Of a stretch of DNA of 64,000 nucleotides, positions 35,329 to 46,538 are shown one piece after another. The notes beneath the pieces were generated by a model. That model saw only the letters and a program-made list of their open reading frames with translations. It was not told where the DNA came from and made no database searches. The DNA lies in assembly GCA_903952205.1 (NCBI GenBank), contig CAJBEZ010000060.1, positions 62,001-126,000 on the forward strand. The letters run 5' to 3'. A program made the position numbers and the translations under genes. The stretch is from an uncultured Desulfomonile sp. Lineage in GTDB: Bacteria > Desulfobacterota > Desulfomonilia > Desulfomonilales > Desulfomonilaceae. Numbering within the stretch: position 1 is the stretch's first letter; each line of letters opens with the position of its first letter.

Positions 35329-36783
35329 CTATTCCATTACTGAGTCATGTTTTGGAAGAATAATCTCAAAAATCGCTCCTTTGCCTTCTTTGCTCGATAC
35401 CAAAATTTCTCCGTTATGAGCTGAGACGATGTTGTGAACCACCGCCAGTCCTAGACCGGTGCCCATCTGACTGGTTGTGAAGAAGGGCGTAAAGATTTTA
35501 TTGAGATCTTCATCTTTTATTCCACGACCATTGTCTGAGAAAACTATCTTAATGGTGGTCTTGTCGGAATTGATACCAACCCTGAAAGATCCTCCATTCT
35601 CAATGGATTCAAAAGCATTTATCGTAATGTTCAGGAAAGCTTGGTACAGTAGGTCTGAGTCGCCAATAACGACGGTCTCATGGCTGGCCTCATCCAATTG
35701 CTCAGACCAGGAAATATTCCTTGAGATAATCTCATGCTCCAGGATGTTTTTAACACGAGTCAGGACGTTAGTTAAATCAACAGGATTTGAGGCTGGAGAC
35801 CTAGGTCTGGCAAAATCAAGAAAATCGGTCAGAATAAGACTGAGGCGCGTCGCTTCTTCAAGAATGATGCTGGTAAATCTCTTTATCTTGGAAATATCCG
35901 GATTGGATTTACTGGCCAAAACCTCGGCGGAAGACTTTATAATACCTAGTGGATTTCTAATTTCGTGAGCTATGGTAGCCACCATTTGCCCGATGGACGC
36001 AAGCTTTTCAGACTGCTGAAGTTTTTCTTCCAGTTGCTTCTGTTCCGCCGCTCGATCCATGAGTATCCTTTCGCCACGACGCACGATAAGGGTGAGCATG
36101 ACGAAAAGAAAAGCCATGAGGCCGCTTGCGACTAAAAGAATTATTATTACATAGCGCTGAACATTTACATATTGGTCAGTAACATCCTGGGTTATCTGTA
36201 TGACTCCATAGATGGCCCCCAACATCCAGTAATTGCCAGTTCCTTCACGAAGTGGGTAGTATGTGTCGGCGAGCCATACGCCATACCAGTTGGCGGCCGA
36301 TCGGTCGCCCCGTCTAATCCTGGTTTGGTCTTTTCCATTGGAAAGGGCTTCGTCCACCGCTGGATTTTCACGCTCATATTTTCCTATGAGATCGTAATCA
36401 GTGCTGTACACGATCTTGCGATCCTTATCTATTATCTTAATTCTGTCGATTCGTAATCCGTAAGTGAAATCTTTTATCAAAGAGTCAAGAGCGCCGAATT
36501 GATCCCATTTTCTGAGATCCATGGTTTGCCCGCGAGCCTTCAGCGGAGCATAGAAACCTACGAAGATGTTGTAATTGAGGTTCTCCGCCAGTAGGCGGGC
36601 GTAATTCTCTGCGCCCTTTAACAAAGTTTCTACGCTACGGGTATACAAGAAGGTCCCAAGCGCAAGCGTCACCACAGCGATTACTGCGAAACCTGAAATA
36701 ATGAAGTATTTTAAAAGCCTGAAAGGCCCTCCGCCGGGAGCCTTAGGCCATTTTTTGATCTTATCGGTATTTTTTGATTCCAT
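35329..36783 (-). CDS. membrane sensor histidine kinase, partner of the NtrC-type regulator
   Basis: 484 residues. Transmembrane helices at about 25-47 and 211-234 enclose a periplasmic sensor of about 160 residues (Cache/PAS-like; RIIDKDRKIVYSTDY-like strand pattern). The cytoplasmic part has a coiled linker, HisKA (His273 in IAHEIRNPLG) and HATPase (DNGRGIKDEDLNKIF, GTGLGLAVV). Ligand unknown. Directly upstream of the regulator gene. Confidence 0.92.
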   Translation of the reverse strand: MESKNTDKIKKWPKAPGGGPFRLLKYFIISGFAVIAVVTLALGTFLYTRSVETLLKGAENYARLLAENLNYNIFVGFYAPLKARGQTMDLRKWDQFGALDSLIKDFTYGLRIDRIKIIDKDRKIVYSTDYDLIGKYERENPAVDEALSNGKDQTRIRRGDRSAANWYGVWLADTYYPLREGTGNYWMLGAIYGVIQITQDVTDQYVNVQRYVIIILLVASGLMAFLFVMLTLIVRRGERILMDRAAEQKQLEEKLQQSEKLASIGQMVATIAHEIRNPLGIIKSSAEVLASKSNPDISKIKRFTSIILEEATRLSLILTDFLDFARPRSPASNPVDLTNVLTRVKNILEHEIISRNISWSEQLDEASHETVVIGDSDLLYQAFLNITINAFESIENGGSFRVGINSDKTTIKIVFSDNGRGIKDEDLNKIFTPFFTTSQMGTGLGLAVVHNIVSAHNGEILVSSKEGKGAIFEIILPKHDSVME

Positions 36784-36929
36784 GGCTTCTTGTGTTGAAC
36801 TTGAGATGCGGCTGGGCGAGTTACGGTATTTCTTTTGATCCGTCTGGGCGGAAGTAAAAAGAACTCTCGATGTTAAGTCAAGTCACGCAACCAGTATTGT
36901 ATTTGGTCAAGACGGTCCATTTTAATGGT

Positions 36930-37463
36930 TCAAGCGTTGCCAAGGTCTTCCGGGTCCATTCTTTCAAGTATTTTTGTCAATTCCTCATCGGTCCGTTCTA
37001 CATCTTCCGGTGTGAGCACAACCTTGGATTTTGGCTCGTCGGCCTGCGCAACTTGGGTCATGCCCTGAATGACGTCTTCGTTGACGAATATCGGAACTCC
37101 TGCCCAGGTAGCCAGAACCAGCGAATCCGACGGCCTGGCGTCTACAGTCACCAGTTTGGAATCGGCGGTCTTGATGTATATGGTAGCGTAATATGTATGT
37201 TCTTTTAGATCGTCTATTTCAATATGTTCGATATGTGAACCAGTTTTATCGATAACGTTTCGGAGTAGCTCATGAGTAAGAGGTCGCTGGAAAATATCCT
37301 TGGAAATTGCGCGCTGCAAAGCCATGGCTTCAACGGGCCCAATCCAGATATACAGTTCCCTGTCTCCGCTCTTTTCACGAAGAACGACAACCGGCTGCAT
37401 GTTCCTGGAATCCGAGGCGATACTTTGTATTACCATTTCTTTAAAATTTTTCTCGGGTTTCAT
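36930..37463 (-). CDS. bifunctional nuclease family protein (BFN/DUF151)
   Basis: 177 residues. The family core is present: VVVLREKSGDRELYIWIG, EAMALQRAI, RPLTHELL and the conserved ARPSDSLVLATWAGVPIFV. Some relatives have RNase/DNase activity in plants; bacterial roles are uncertain. It lies 49 bases upstream of the TIM-barrel gene on the same strand. Confidence 0.88.
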   Translation of the reverse strand: MKPEKNFKEMVIQSIASDSRNMQPVVVLREKSGDRELYIWIGPVEAMALQRAISKDIFQRPLTHELLRNVIDKTGSHIEHIEIDDLKEHTYYATIYIKTADSKLVTVDARPSDSLVLATWAGVPIFVNEDVIQGMTQVAQADEPKSKVVLTPEDVERTDEELTKILERMDPEDLGNA

Positions 37464-37512
37464 TGGATACCTCTTTCAGGGCTACTGTTGGAAAAGCGTC
37501 GGGTAGGGCGCC

Positions 37513-38283
37513 TTATAACCCCAAGTCATTCCGGACATTTTGAAAGAGCCTTTCTAGTCGGTCCCTGGACAATATTAGCTCCTGTCGTTTCAGTTCCAGC
37601 GTAATGGTGTTGTCGTACCCAGACATCAGCAGCGCCGCTATTATGCTGTAAAAGTCTATGATACCATCTCCGATCGGTAAATGCAGGTCATCTTTAATTC
37701 CTGAACCACCGGAGTTGTCGTGCGCATGAACGTGATGAATTCTATCGCCAAGCCGGGTTATAATTTCAAAAGACCTGTTGGTCTCAGTTAACAACTGAGC
37801 ATGTCCGATATCCAGGGTGAGGGAGGCTTGAGGGATTTCCTCAAGGGCCGATTCCAAGTCTGAAGCTGATTCAGAAAGATTTTCCAGACTCAGCGCTATT
37901 TGTTTTTCCGCCGCATAGTAAAATAAATCTTTTAAAAGCGCTTTTTTCTCAACTATCTGGGATGTCGTGACGTATCGCGAATCCATCCAAAGATGGACAG
38001 TCAGAAAGGATGTCGCAAGTCGACACGCTGAATCAATTGTCTCCTTTAGCGAGGGACCGTAGTTTTTCAGAAGGTTTACGAGACTATTCGGATCTCCCTC
38101 ATGGGGTCCATGAGCTATTAACCAGAAATTCGATCCTCGAAAAGGCCCTGTATCGATATCCCTCCAATACTCTCGGGCTTTCTTATCCCTGAGGACTACT
38201 TCACCGAAATCGAATCCCGCCTCTCTAAGAAATACTAAGTCGTCAGACGCGCGAACGTGTCCTCCCAAAAACATGAGCCTCAA
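37513..38283 (-). CDS. TIM-barrel sugar isomerase / AP-endonuclease-2 family protein
   Basis: 256 residues with the xylose-isomerase-like fold: LTVHLWMD, LSLENLSES (metal Glu), TLDIGHAQLL (Asp/His), HVHAHDNSG (His) and the terminal TLELKR strand. These residues form the usual trinuclear or binuclear metal site. Substrate unknown: an isomerase/epimerase role is more likely than DNA repair, given the length and lack of endonuclease IV signatures. Confidence 0.8.
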   Translation of the reverse strand: MRLMFLGGHVRASDDLVFLREAGFDFGEVVLRDKKAREYWRDIDTGPFRGSNFWLIAHGPHEGDPNSLVNLLKNYGPSLKETIDSACRLATSFLTVHLWMDSRYVTTSQIVEKKALLKDLFYYAAEKQIALSLENLSESASDLESALEEIPQASLTLDIGHAQLLTETNRSFEIITRLGDRIHHVHAHDNSGGSGIKDDLHLPIGDGIIDFYSIIAALLMSGYDNTITLELKRQELILSRDRLERLFQNVRNDLGL

Positions 38284-38355
38284 TCCTTTCTACGCGTACG
38301 ATCCGTGAGGCGATTAATTGTTCGGCGCCAACAGCGCTAACCCTATCTACGCCGT

Positions 38356-39540
38356 TCAGTCGGTCGCTATTTCCCTATCAGTCAAATAGCAGGCGGGATC
38401 AGGAGCCCAAATGTCACCGTAAGCCGCTTCGGCCCTAACTCTAAAATTTCCTCCGCAGACATCCAGCCATTGGCAAGAAGCGCAACGCCCAGTAACGAAT
38501 TTTTTCTTATTCTTCAGTTTTTGAAGAAATTCATCATTGGGATCCGTCCAGATCTCACTGAACGTACTATTCCTGACATTTCCAAAACTAAGATGTCTCC
38601 AGAACTGGTCAGCATGAACCGCCCCATCCCAAGACACGCAACCTATGCCTCTACCGGAATTATTTCCTTCATTCATTTTGAGAAGCTCGATCACCTGTTG
38701 CGCCCTTTCCGGGTTTTCCTGAAGGAGTCTCAAATAGATGTAAGGGCCATCCGCATGGTTGTCCACAGTTAATGTCTCAACGGCAAGGCCCTTTTTATGC
38801 AAGTCCAAAGTTCTATCCATTATGAGATCCACCACTTTTCTTGTCTGGTAGTGGTCCAGATCTTCATTCATGAGGTCTGCTCCCCTGCCTGCGTAAACCA
38901 GATGATAGAAACAGATGCGCGGTATTTTCTGTTCTTCCACCAAGTCAAATATCCCATCAACTTCCTGGAAGTTCCTTTTATTAATAGTGAATCTTAACCC
39001 GACCTTCAACCCTGCGGACTTACAGTGGTAGATTGCCCTCAAAACTTTTTCGAAAGTCCCTTTGACACCCCTGAATGAATCGTGGACCTTTTCAAGGCCG
39101 TCCAGACTGATTCCCACATATGATAGCCCTATGTCCTTGAGAGCCAATGACATCCTCTCGTCTATCAACGTGCCGTTTGTCGACAACACTGCTCGGAGGC
39201 CCGACTTTGTAGCATGCCTGATCAGTGTAAGAATATCAGGTCTTATAAGGGGTTCACCGCCGGAAAACAATATGACGGGAGATCCAAAAGAGGCCAGGTC
39301 ATCAATAAGTGTCAATCCCTCATCAGTGGATAATTCATTTTCGTAAGATTTGTCCTCTGATCGTGAGTAACAATGCACGCACCTTAGATTGCAGCGCTGC
39401 GTTACGTTCCACACAACCACCGGCTTTTTGTCTTTGGAAAATTGAAGAAGATGGGATGGCAGGTCCTTGGACATTCTTCCGTAACGCAAAGGATCTGAGG
39501 CTTCCACTGCGCCACAATAGAGTTTAGATACGCCAATCAT
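38356..39540 (-). CDS. ahbC: radical SAM/SPASM enzyme of the AhbC/NirJ group (siroheme-route heme synthesis)
   Basis: 394 residues. Radical SAM cluster motif CNLRCVHC (Cys50, 54, 57) inside VVVWNVTQRC, SGGEPLIRPD, and a C-terminal SPASM-type cysteine set (GCVSWDG; CASCQWLDVCGG; final CY). The N-terminus, starting MIGVSKLYCGAVEASD and with DLPSHLLQFSKDKKP, fits AhbC, which removes acetate side chains of didecarboxysiroheme to give Fe-coproporphyrin. NirJ-type heme d1 enzymes are close relatives, so the exact reaction is inference. The tetrapyrrole operon lies 10 kb away. Confidence 0.82.
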   Translation of the reverse strand: MIGVSKLYCGAVEASDPLRYGRMSKDLPSHLLQFSKDKKPVVVWNVTQRCNLRCVHCYSRSEDKSYENELSTDEGLTLIDDLASFGSPVILFSGGEPLIRPDILTLIRHATKSGLRAVLSTNGTLIDERMSLALKDIGLSYVGISLDGLEKVHDSFRGVKGTFEKVLRAIYHCKSAGLKVGLRFTINKRNFQEVDGIFDLVEEQKIPRICFYHLVYAGRGADLMNEDLDHYQTRKVVDLIMDRTLDLHKKGLAVETLTVDNHADGPYIYLRLLQENPERAQQVIELLKMNEGNNSGRGIGCVSWDGAVHADQFWRHLSFGNVRNSTFSEIWTDPNDEFLQKLKNKKKFVTGRCASCQWLDVCGGNFRVRAEAAYGDIWAPDPACYLTDREIATD

Positions 39541-39642
39541 TAAATGACTCCTGAAAAAAAGCTGCCTTGATAGTAAACAGTAATAGCAAAGGTTGCAACT
39601 CGGGAGTTGTCACAATGCCTGATTTGCCACCTCTAGCGGATT

Positions 39643-40089
39643 TCACGCGCTGTGTTCTTCCGCTGTCAGGAAGTCATTGAGAATTTTGCTATGGTCGAAA
39701 GCCAACTCAGCCGGGAACTCCTCTCGTGCAAAAACCTGAATTTGAGCCGCGTCGTCTCCAGCATGAGGCGCCCCCCTGCCGGTGGCGACAAATACGGTCG
39801 AAATAGTATGATACCTCGGATCACGATTTGGCGCTGAATATACGGACAGCAACTTGAGATCAGATATTTCGAGAGATGTTTCCTCTTTTGCCTCTCTTAT
39901 GGCCGCGTCTTCCGCTGATTCACCGTAATCGATAAATCCTCCAGGCAGCGCCCATCCATAGGGAGGATTTTTCCTTTGGATGAGAACTATGCCTCCCTGA
40001 ATCTTGATGATTATGTCCACTGTGGGGAGAGGATTCCTGTAAACTGATATAATGGAACCGCAGTCGGGACAGACCAATTGACTTTTCAT
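39643..40089 (-). CDS. Nudix hydrolase
   Basis: 148 residues. Complete Nudix box: G-FIDYG-E-SAEDAAI-REAKEE. An N-terminal CPDCGS knuckle suggests a small metal site, as in ADP-ribose pyrophosphatase-like members. Substrate undetermined. It is separate from groES, which runs the other way. Confidence 0.87.
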   Translation of the reverse strand: MKSQLVCPDCGSIISVYRNPLPTVDIIIKIQGGIVLIQRKNPPYGWALPGGFIDYGESAEDAAIREAKEETSLEISDLKLLSVYSAPNRDPRYHTISTVFVATGRGAPHAGDDAAQIQVFAREEFPAELAFDHSKILNDFLTAEEHSA

Positions 40090-40231
40090 ACGTCACATCC
40101 TTAGAGAGGGTCCGCAAAGTTTAGAAATATTTTTCCCAAGGTATCCTTGCGGATATTAATGAATCTGTAGACAGACAACAAAAAAATGCGCAGCGAATTA
40201 TTATGAGAGGGGTTGACAAAACGGACTATAA

Positions 40232-40258
40232 TTGGCACTCATATACATTGAGTGCTAA
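40232..40258 (+). promoter_or_regulatory. CIRCE operator (HrcA binding site) of groESL
   Basis: TTGGCACTC, nine bases, then GAGTGCTAA: one mismatch from the CIRCE consensus TTAGCACTC-N9-GAGTGCTAA. It lies 49 bases before the groES start and overlaps a TATAAT at 40227-40232, so HrcA repression of the heat-shock operon is expected. Confidence 0.95.
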
Positions 40259-40307
40259 CAAGCGTCTAGCGCTCCTACTATATCTCAAAAAATTTGCGGA
40301 GGTAATC

Positions 40308-40598
40308 ATGAAATTTCGTCCTCTTTATGATCGGGTCCTCGTTGAGAGGGTCGAATCAGAGGAAGTAACAAAAGGTGGAATTATACTACCTGACACGGCT
40401 AAGGAAAAACCCCAGCAGGGTAAGATCATTGCAGTTGGTAAAGGCAAGAAGACTGAAGACGGAAAGATCATTCCTCTGGAACTCAAGGAAGGCGACACAA
40501 TCCTGTTTGGAAAGTATTCCGGATCAGAAATAAAAGTTGATGGCGTTGAATACCTCATCATGCGTGAAGACGACATTCTGGGACTGGTAGAAGCCTAA
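40308..40598 (+). CDS. groS: co-chaperonin GroES
   Basis: 96 residues beginning [15 protein letters not shown], with the mobile loop [15 protein letters not shown] and the C-terminal [11 protein letters not shown]. The ATG at 40308 follows GCGGAGG. A longer in-frame reading starts at 40203 but runs through the CIRCE site and is not real. Lid of the GroEL folding chamber; first gene of the heat-shock operon. Confidence 0.97.
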   Translation: MKFRPLYDRVLVERVESEEVTKGGIILPDTAKEKPQQGKIIAVGKGKKTEDGKIIPLELKEGDTILFGKYSGSEIKVDGVEYLIMREDDILGLVEA

Positions 40599-40637
40599 TC
40601 ATGTGACAAAAAGTCCAACTATTTTCACGTTATCTAA

Positions 40638-42302
<1,665 letters not shown>

Positions 42303-42310
42303 TACGATTG

Positions 42311-42328
42311 ACGTTTCAATTGAAACGT
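42311..42328. repeat. perfect 18-base palindrome after groEL
   Basis: ACGTTTCAATTGAAACGT begins 8 bases after the groEL stop, just before the terminator. It may form a small hairpin in the mRNA tail or be a protein site. Confidence 0.6.
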
Positions 42329-42334
42329 GGGAAA

Positions 42335-42362
42335 GCGGTCGGAGATTCCGGCCGCTTTTTTT
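42335..42362 (+). terminator. rho-independent terminator of groESL
   Basis: GCGGTCGG (42335-42342), loop AGATT, CCGGCCGC (42348-42355) with one G-T pair, then seven T. Confidence 0.9.
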
Positions 42363-42378
42363 AATTGAATGGACGAGA

Positions 42379-42855
42379 TCAGCTCTTTTCTTTATACCTT
42401 ATCAGGGGTCCAAAGAATTCCGTTTCACAATAATGGCATTTTAGGGTCAGAGGGCTTTTGTCCACCACGAAAAACTTGCATGGAACCTGTTCGTGATTCG
42501 TAATGCAGAAGCGGTCTGGGCAGATAACGACGTCTCCTACATTATCCGGCACTTCGACCTTGTGCTTTTCTGTTACGCTGCCTTCCTCAATTCTGGAGAT
42601 TGTGGCCATTGGAGCGATTAACGCGACCACATTGAGCATGTTACGCGTCAGGCTGAGATTCTCCACCTTGATGATGTCCTTCTTTTCAAGCGATTTGGAA
42701 TCAAAATGTATGCCTATTGCGATTATGTTCCCGGTTTTTCTGGCAAGAGCGTTAAGCCCGAGGACCTGTGAAATCAGAAGGGCTTTTCCCGCTGGTATAT
42801 GGTCTATCACTATGCCGGATTCAATCTTCGCAATAGTTATTGGGCGATATTTCAT
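42379..42855 (-). CDS. pyrI: aspartate carbamoyltransferase regulatory subunit (PyrI)
   Basis: 158 residues. Four zinc cysteines in CPDRFC ... CHYCE, the allosteric N-terminal domain with VIDHIPAGKAL and GLNALARKTGN, and normal length. Binds nucleotides to control PyrB. Its ATG overlaps the pyrB stop (4 bases). Confidence 0.95.
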   Translation of the reverse strand: MKYRPITIAKIESGIVIDHIPAGKALLISQVLGLNALARKTGNIIAIGIHFDSKSLEKKDIIKVENLSLTRNMLNVVALIAPMATISRIEEGSVTEKHKVEVPDNVGDVVICPDRFCITNHEQVPCKFFVVDKSPLTLKCHYCETEFFGPLIRYKEKS

Positions 42856-43790
42856 GTGATGGCTCCAAGTATGAGGGCAAGGAGTGTTTCCCTTACCAGA
42901 AGTCCGTTCCTCGCTTGCTGAAAGTAATAAGCGTAAGGTGTTTCATCAACATCCTGGGCAATCTCAGTGACTCTCGGCAAGGGATGCATTATTTTCATGT
43001 TTGGTCTCACCTTGTTAAGCATTCCCGCTTCGAGTCTGTAAATACTTCTGAATTTTTCAGCGAGAGCCCTTTCCTGAAGGCGTTCCATTTGAATTCTCGT
43101 CATGTAGAGAATATCTACATCCGCAATATGGTCCTCTATACGGCGGGCCTCTATGAAAGAAATTCCCCTCTTCTGGGACGCTCTGGCGCATTTGTCGACC
43201 AAAGCGCGAGGCATGGCGAGGTCTCTGGGGGAGATGAAAATAAGACGACAGTCCTGATATTTTAAAAGGGCTTCAGTAAGAGAATGCACTGTCCTGCCAT
43301 TAACAAGATCACCGACCATAGCTACGCAAAGGCCGTCAAGACGACCCTGGGTTTCCCTGATCGAGTATAGGTCAAGCAGTGTCTGGGTTGGGTGCTGATT
43401 CGGTCCGTCCCCCGCGTTTATTACCGGCGCATCGGCAGCTTCGGCCGCAACGCGGGCAGCCCCCTTCAGGTGGTGTCGAATTACTATGATATCAAATCCG
43501 TAGCCGTCGTGCATCTTTACCGTATCCCACAGGGATTCATCCTTGACGGTTGAAGTTATATTGGCGTCATAAAACCCCCCGATTTCACCGCCCAGATTCC
43601 TCATGGCTACTTCGAAAGATGTACGAGTCCTTGTTGATGGTTCAAAGAACAGCATGGCGGAGACTTTGTTCCGGCAAAGGGATGATTTGTCGGGATGATT
43701 CTGGATCGCCGGAACTCGTGCCAGGATGTAGTCAATCTCATCACGTGACAGGTCATTCATGGAGATGATGTCGCGGCCTTTAAAAATCAT
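42852..43790 (-). CDS. pyrB: aspartate carbamoyltransferase catalytic subunit (PyrB)
   Basis: 312 residues. Carbamoyl-phosphate site FEPSTRTRTSFE, TSTVKDES loop, GDGPNQHPTQTLLD, and HPLPRV near the C-terminus. Second step of pyrimidine synthesis. Coupled to pyrI; the dihydroorotase gene lies 30 bases upstream. Confidence 0.95.
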   Translation of the reverse strand: MIFKGRDIISMNDLSRDEIDYILARVPAIQNHPDKSSLCRNKVSAMLFFEPSTRTRTSFEVAMRNLGGEIGGFYDANITSTVKDESLWDTVKMHDGYGFDIIVIRHHLKGAARVAAEAADAPVINAGDGPNQHPTQTLLDLYSIRETQGRLDGLCVAMVGDLVNGRTVHSLTEALLKYQDCRLIFISPRDLAMPRALVDKCARASQKRGISFIEARRIEDHIADVDILYMTRIQMERLQERALAEKFRSIYRLEAGMLNKVRPNMKIMHPLPRVTEIAQDVDETPYAYYFQQARNGLLVRETLLALILGAIT

Positions 43791-43820
43791 TTTAATAACC
43801 CCGGAATGTTAGTCAAAAGC

Positions 43821-45155
43821 TTATGCAATGGTGGTTTTGTCAAACTCGAGACGATGATCGAAAGATCTGCCACCAATTATCGTTTTCGTTACGTGGGCCG
43901 GCAAAGAAATATTCTGAAAAGGAGACCAACAGCAGCGAGTGAAAAGATTAAGGTTGCCGGTTGGGTTGTTGGGTCGGCGAACGATGGTTTTCCGGTTCAA
44001 ATCCAGAAGTGAGAAAGAGGCTTTGAAGCCCTCTTGAATAGATCCTGTTTTTGGATCTGGAAAAGGCGATATTATCCTGACAGGTTCTGATGAAAGGATC
44101 TGAGCAATGCGCTGACAATCGAAGTCGCAGTCATGAATCAACCACCCAGCGAATGGACCAAGTGTGTCCAGATGGGGCATCCCCGGAGCTCCGGCCATCT
44201 TTTCAGACAATAGATGGGGAGCGTGGTCGGACGCTAATGCCTGAATCTCACCCGACCGAAGAGCTTCTATCATGTACTGCCTGTCTTCTTCAGACCTTAT
44301 TGGCGGATTGCAGTTCAGAATATAAGGCTCAATTTCGATTCTCCGCCCGGCAGCCAAGTAACCTACTTCGTCAACGCTAAAAAATAAATGGTGGGGAGTA
44401 ACCTCTGTTGTCACTTTAATGGTGGCTTGTTTGTTGTAACAGGAAATTGATTCTACAGCGGATGTTGTAGAAATATGGCATATATGAGAGATCAAACCAT
44501 ATTTGTGGGTGATCTCCAGAATTCGTTCCACTGCGCTGATTTCAGCTTCAGGAGGTCTTCGTTTCCAATGTTCCGTAAAGCCCGCATTGTTGATCAACAC
44601 ACGGGGATCCTCAGCGTGAAAGAAAACCCGCTGCCCCCTGTAACGCCTTAAGACACCTTCCAGGTCTGACCAGGAAGAAAAACCTGACTGGCTGGAATGA
44701 GTGTCAAGATAGACCTTATAAGGGAGATTCGCCCATGGTTCGGATGTCAGGGTAATTGATGCGAACAATATTACCGGACATTCAGAACTCTCGCTGAGTA
44801 AGGATTTCTGTCGGAATCTCAGTTCATTATCCGGAGCGACAGGATCATTTGGCATAGCGGCAAAGCATGTAATCCCACCATTGATAGCCGCCTTTCCGGC
44901 GGTTTCGAAGGTTTCCTTCAAACAGGCGTTTTCCCATTTCTCGAAAAGATTCTTGTTTTTATGGTCCGGCCTGGGAAACTCTCGGGCATGGACATGAATA
45001 TCTATGAAACCTGGGAACAGTATCAGAGAGTCATTTTGCACGGCTGAGGCGGGGGTTAGGGACTCAATAATCCCTCTGTCGGTGTCGACGACAACTCGGG
45101 TCGATTTTACGCCATCCGGGAGGACTGCTAGATACGATAGTTCCATTTTATCCAT
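43821..45155 (-). CDS. pyrC: dihydroorotase-like amidohydrolase (PyrC)
   Basis: 444 residues. Metal-site motifs HVHAREF, the histidines in CHISTTSAVE and TEVTPHHL, and ASDHAPH are present in amidohydrolase order. The GFIDIHVH start fits type I dihydroorotases. Its place directly ahead of pyrB-pyrI supports the third step of pyrimidine synthesis. Parts of the middle are divergent from the usual dihydroorotase pattern. Start codon choice (45155 or 45146) is uncertain. Confidence 0.85.
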   Translation of the reverse strand: MDKMELSYLAVLPDGVKSTRVVVDTDRGIIESLTPASAVQNDSLILFPGFIDIHVHAREFPRPDHKNKNLFEKWENACLKETFETAGKAAINGGITCFAAMPNDPVAPDNELRFRQKSLLSESSECPVILFASITLTSEPWANLPYKVYLDTHSSQSGFSSWSDLEGVLRRYRGQRVFFHAEDPRVLINNAGFTEHWKRRPPEAEISAVERILEITHKYGLISHICHISTTSAVESISCYNKQATIKVTTEVTPHHLFFSVDEVGYLAAGRRIEIEPYILNCNPPIRSEEDRQYMIEALRSGEIQALASDHAPHLLSEKMAGAPGMPHLDTLGPFAGWLIHDCDFDCQRIAQILSSEPVRIISPFPDPKTGSIQEGFKASFSLLDLNRKTIVRRPNNPTGNLNLFTRCCWSPFQNISLPAHVTKTIIGGRSFDHRLEFDKTTIA

Positions 45156-45203
45156 TTCGAGCCGCCGTGAGATCCTGATCGTGACCTGAAGGGGATGTCA
45201 AAA

Positions 45204-45728
45204 TTAGAGGCTGCTCATGCTTTGAATGATGGCCCTGCAGAAAGCCGGTAGATCTTCTGGTTTTCTGGATGTGATTAAGGCGCCGTCCTGTACCATCTCA
45301 GAGTCCTCCCACAGGGCCCCGGCATTCACCAGATCGTCCTTGATGGCCACGTAGGACGTGAGTCTTTTTCCGCGAACAACATTTGCGCTGGCCAGCATCC
45401 ATCCCCCATGACAGATAGATGCCAGAATTTTCCCATTTTCCGAGGCTTCTCTAACTAATTGCACCATCTCCGGATGTATTCTCATTCTATCCGGCGCGTA
45501 TCCACCGGGAATGATGACTAGGTCGAAATCTTTCCCTCTGACTTCTTTCGCACACTTGTCAGCGGAAATCTGAACGCCATATTTCCCATGGTAAGTTGAA
45601 GCGGTTCCAGATCCAACCACATGAACAAGGACGCCTTCTTCCTTTAGGCGGTAATACGGAACCCAGACCTCTAAATCGTTGTAAAGGTCTTCAACCAGTA
45701 TCGCCGCTCTCTTGTTTTTCAGTTTCAT
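45204..45728 (-). CDS. DJ-1/PfpI family protein
   Basis: 174 residues. Nucleophile elbow ICHGGW with Cys106-His107, LVIIPGGYAPD and the GALWEDSEMVQDGALITSRKP tail typical of the PfpI/YhbO group (protease or deglycase claims exist for relatives). Stress-related cytoplasmic enzyme; substrate unknown. 48 bases downstream of pyrC's start on the same strand. Confidence 0.9.
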   Translation of the reverse strand: MKLKNKRAAILVEDLYNDLEVWVPYYRLKEEGVLVHVVGSGTASTYHGKYGVQISADKCAKEVRGKDFDLVIIPGGYAPDRMRIHPEMVQLVREASENGKILASICHGGWMLASANVVRGKRLTSYVAIKDDLVNAGALWEDSEMVQDGALITSRKPEDLPAFCRAIIQSMSSL

Positions 45729-45769
45729 ATTCGCCTCGATTCATCATCTCTTTTGAGTATCGTAGTTGA

Positions 45770-46114
45770 CTATTCAATTTCAATTGAAACAATTCGCATC
45801 TCGTCCTTGCCCTGAAAAATGTTCAATATTCCATTTGAGCAGTCCGGGCAAAATGGAGCGTAGCTATCTAGATCTACTTGTTGTCCACAATCAAGACAAA
45901 CACCTTTGATTGGGATAATTGATATATCGAGTGTAGCTCCCGCCACCGGGCCTTCCCTTGTCAACGCCTGAAAGGCAAACTCAATGGCTTCAGGCATTAC
46001 AGCAGTCATGGCTCCGAATTCAAGTTGTATTTTGACAACTCTTTCTCCTTCGTGAATCTTGAGTTGTTCCTCGATTATTGCCAATATACTCTGTACTATT
46101 CCCAGTTCATGCAT
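45770..46114 (-). CDS. hypA: hydrogenase nickel chaperone HypA
   Basis: 114 residues. Nickel-binding N-terminus MHE and the zinc loop CLDC ... CPDC. Delivers nickel to [NiFe]-hydrogenase. No hypB-F or hydrogenase genes in the window, so it is isolated here. Confidence 0.93.
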   Translation of the reverse strand: MHELGIVQSILAIIEEQLKIHEGERVVKIQLEFGAMTAVMPEAIEFAFQALTREGPVAGATLDISIIPIKGVCLDCGQQVDLDSYAPFCPDCSNGILNIFQGKDEMRIVSIEIE

Positions 46115-46181
46115 CTGATACTCTGTCGTTAAGATTGGCTCTATATAATGAACTCTGTATAGTCTTCCTCAAGTGACCGGA

Positions 46182-46538
46182 TTAACGCGCCCACTGGGGT
46201 ATTTGCCATTGAGTCCCGGGATTCACTTCCTGGAAAAGCCTGTTGCCGACCAGGTCGAGAAATAGTCTGTATGTTTTTTGGACATCGCTGTTGGAGTGGA
46301 CACTGAATCCAAGCGTTCTGCCTTTGTAGGAATATATGGTGTAGATCAGTCCATCAGGTGTAGAATAGAACTCCATCTTGGTTTCTTTACCAGGAACTTC
46401 AGGAGCGTGATCCGACCATTGTGTAGTAAGTTCTTTCATCTTGGAAACATCAGGTAGAGCGAAACTCTGTTGCGCCTCGGCCGGACACACCACCAATAGA
46501 ATCAGCAACGACAAGATCGGAAATACAGCTTTTGACAT
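46182..46538 (-). CDS. small exported protein, unknown function
   Basis: 118 residues with a signal peptide (about 5-22, cut near AEA). The rest is a short mixed-sequence domain with MEFYSTPDGLIYTIYSYKGRTLGFSVH, suggesting beta strands. No family recognised. Confidence 0.6.
   Translation of the reverse strand: MSKAVFPILSLLILLVVCPAEAQQSFALPDVSKMKELTTQWSDHAPEVPGKETKMEFYSTPDGLIYTIYSYKGRTLGFSVHSNSDVQKTYRLFLDLVGNRLFQEVNPGTQWQIPQWAR

Noticed and set aside
40213-40232. TTGACA and TATAAT before groES as one promoter
   Set aside because: They are only 8 bases apart, too close to be a sigma70 pair. TATAAT may be a -10 with a weak upstream -35.
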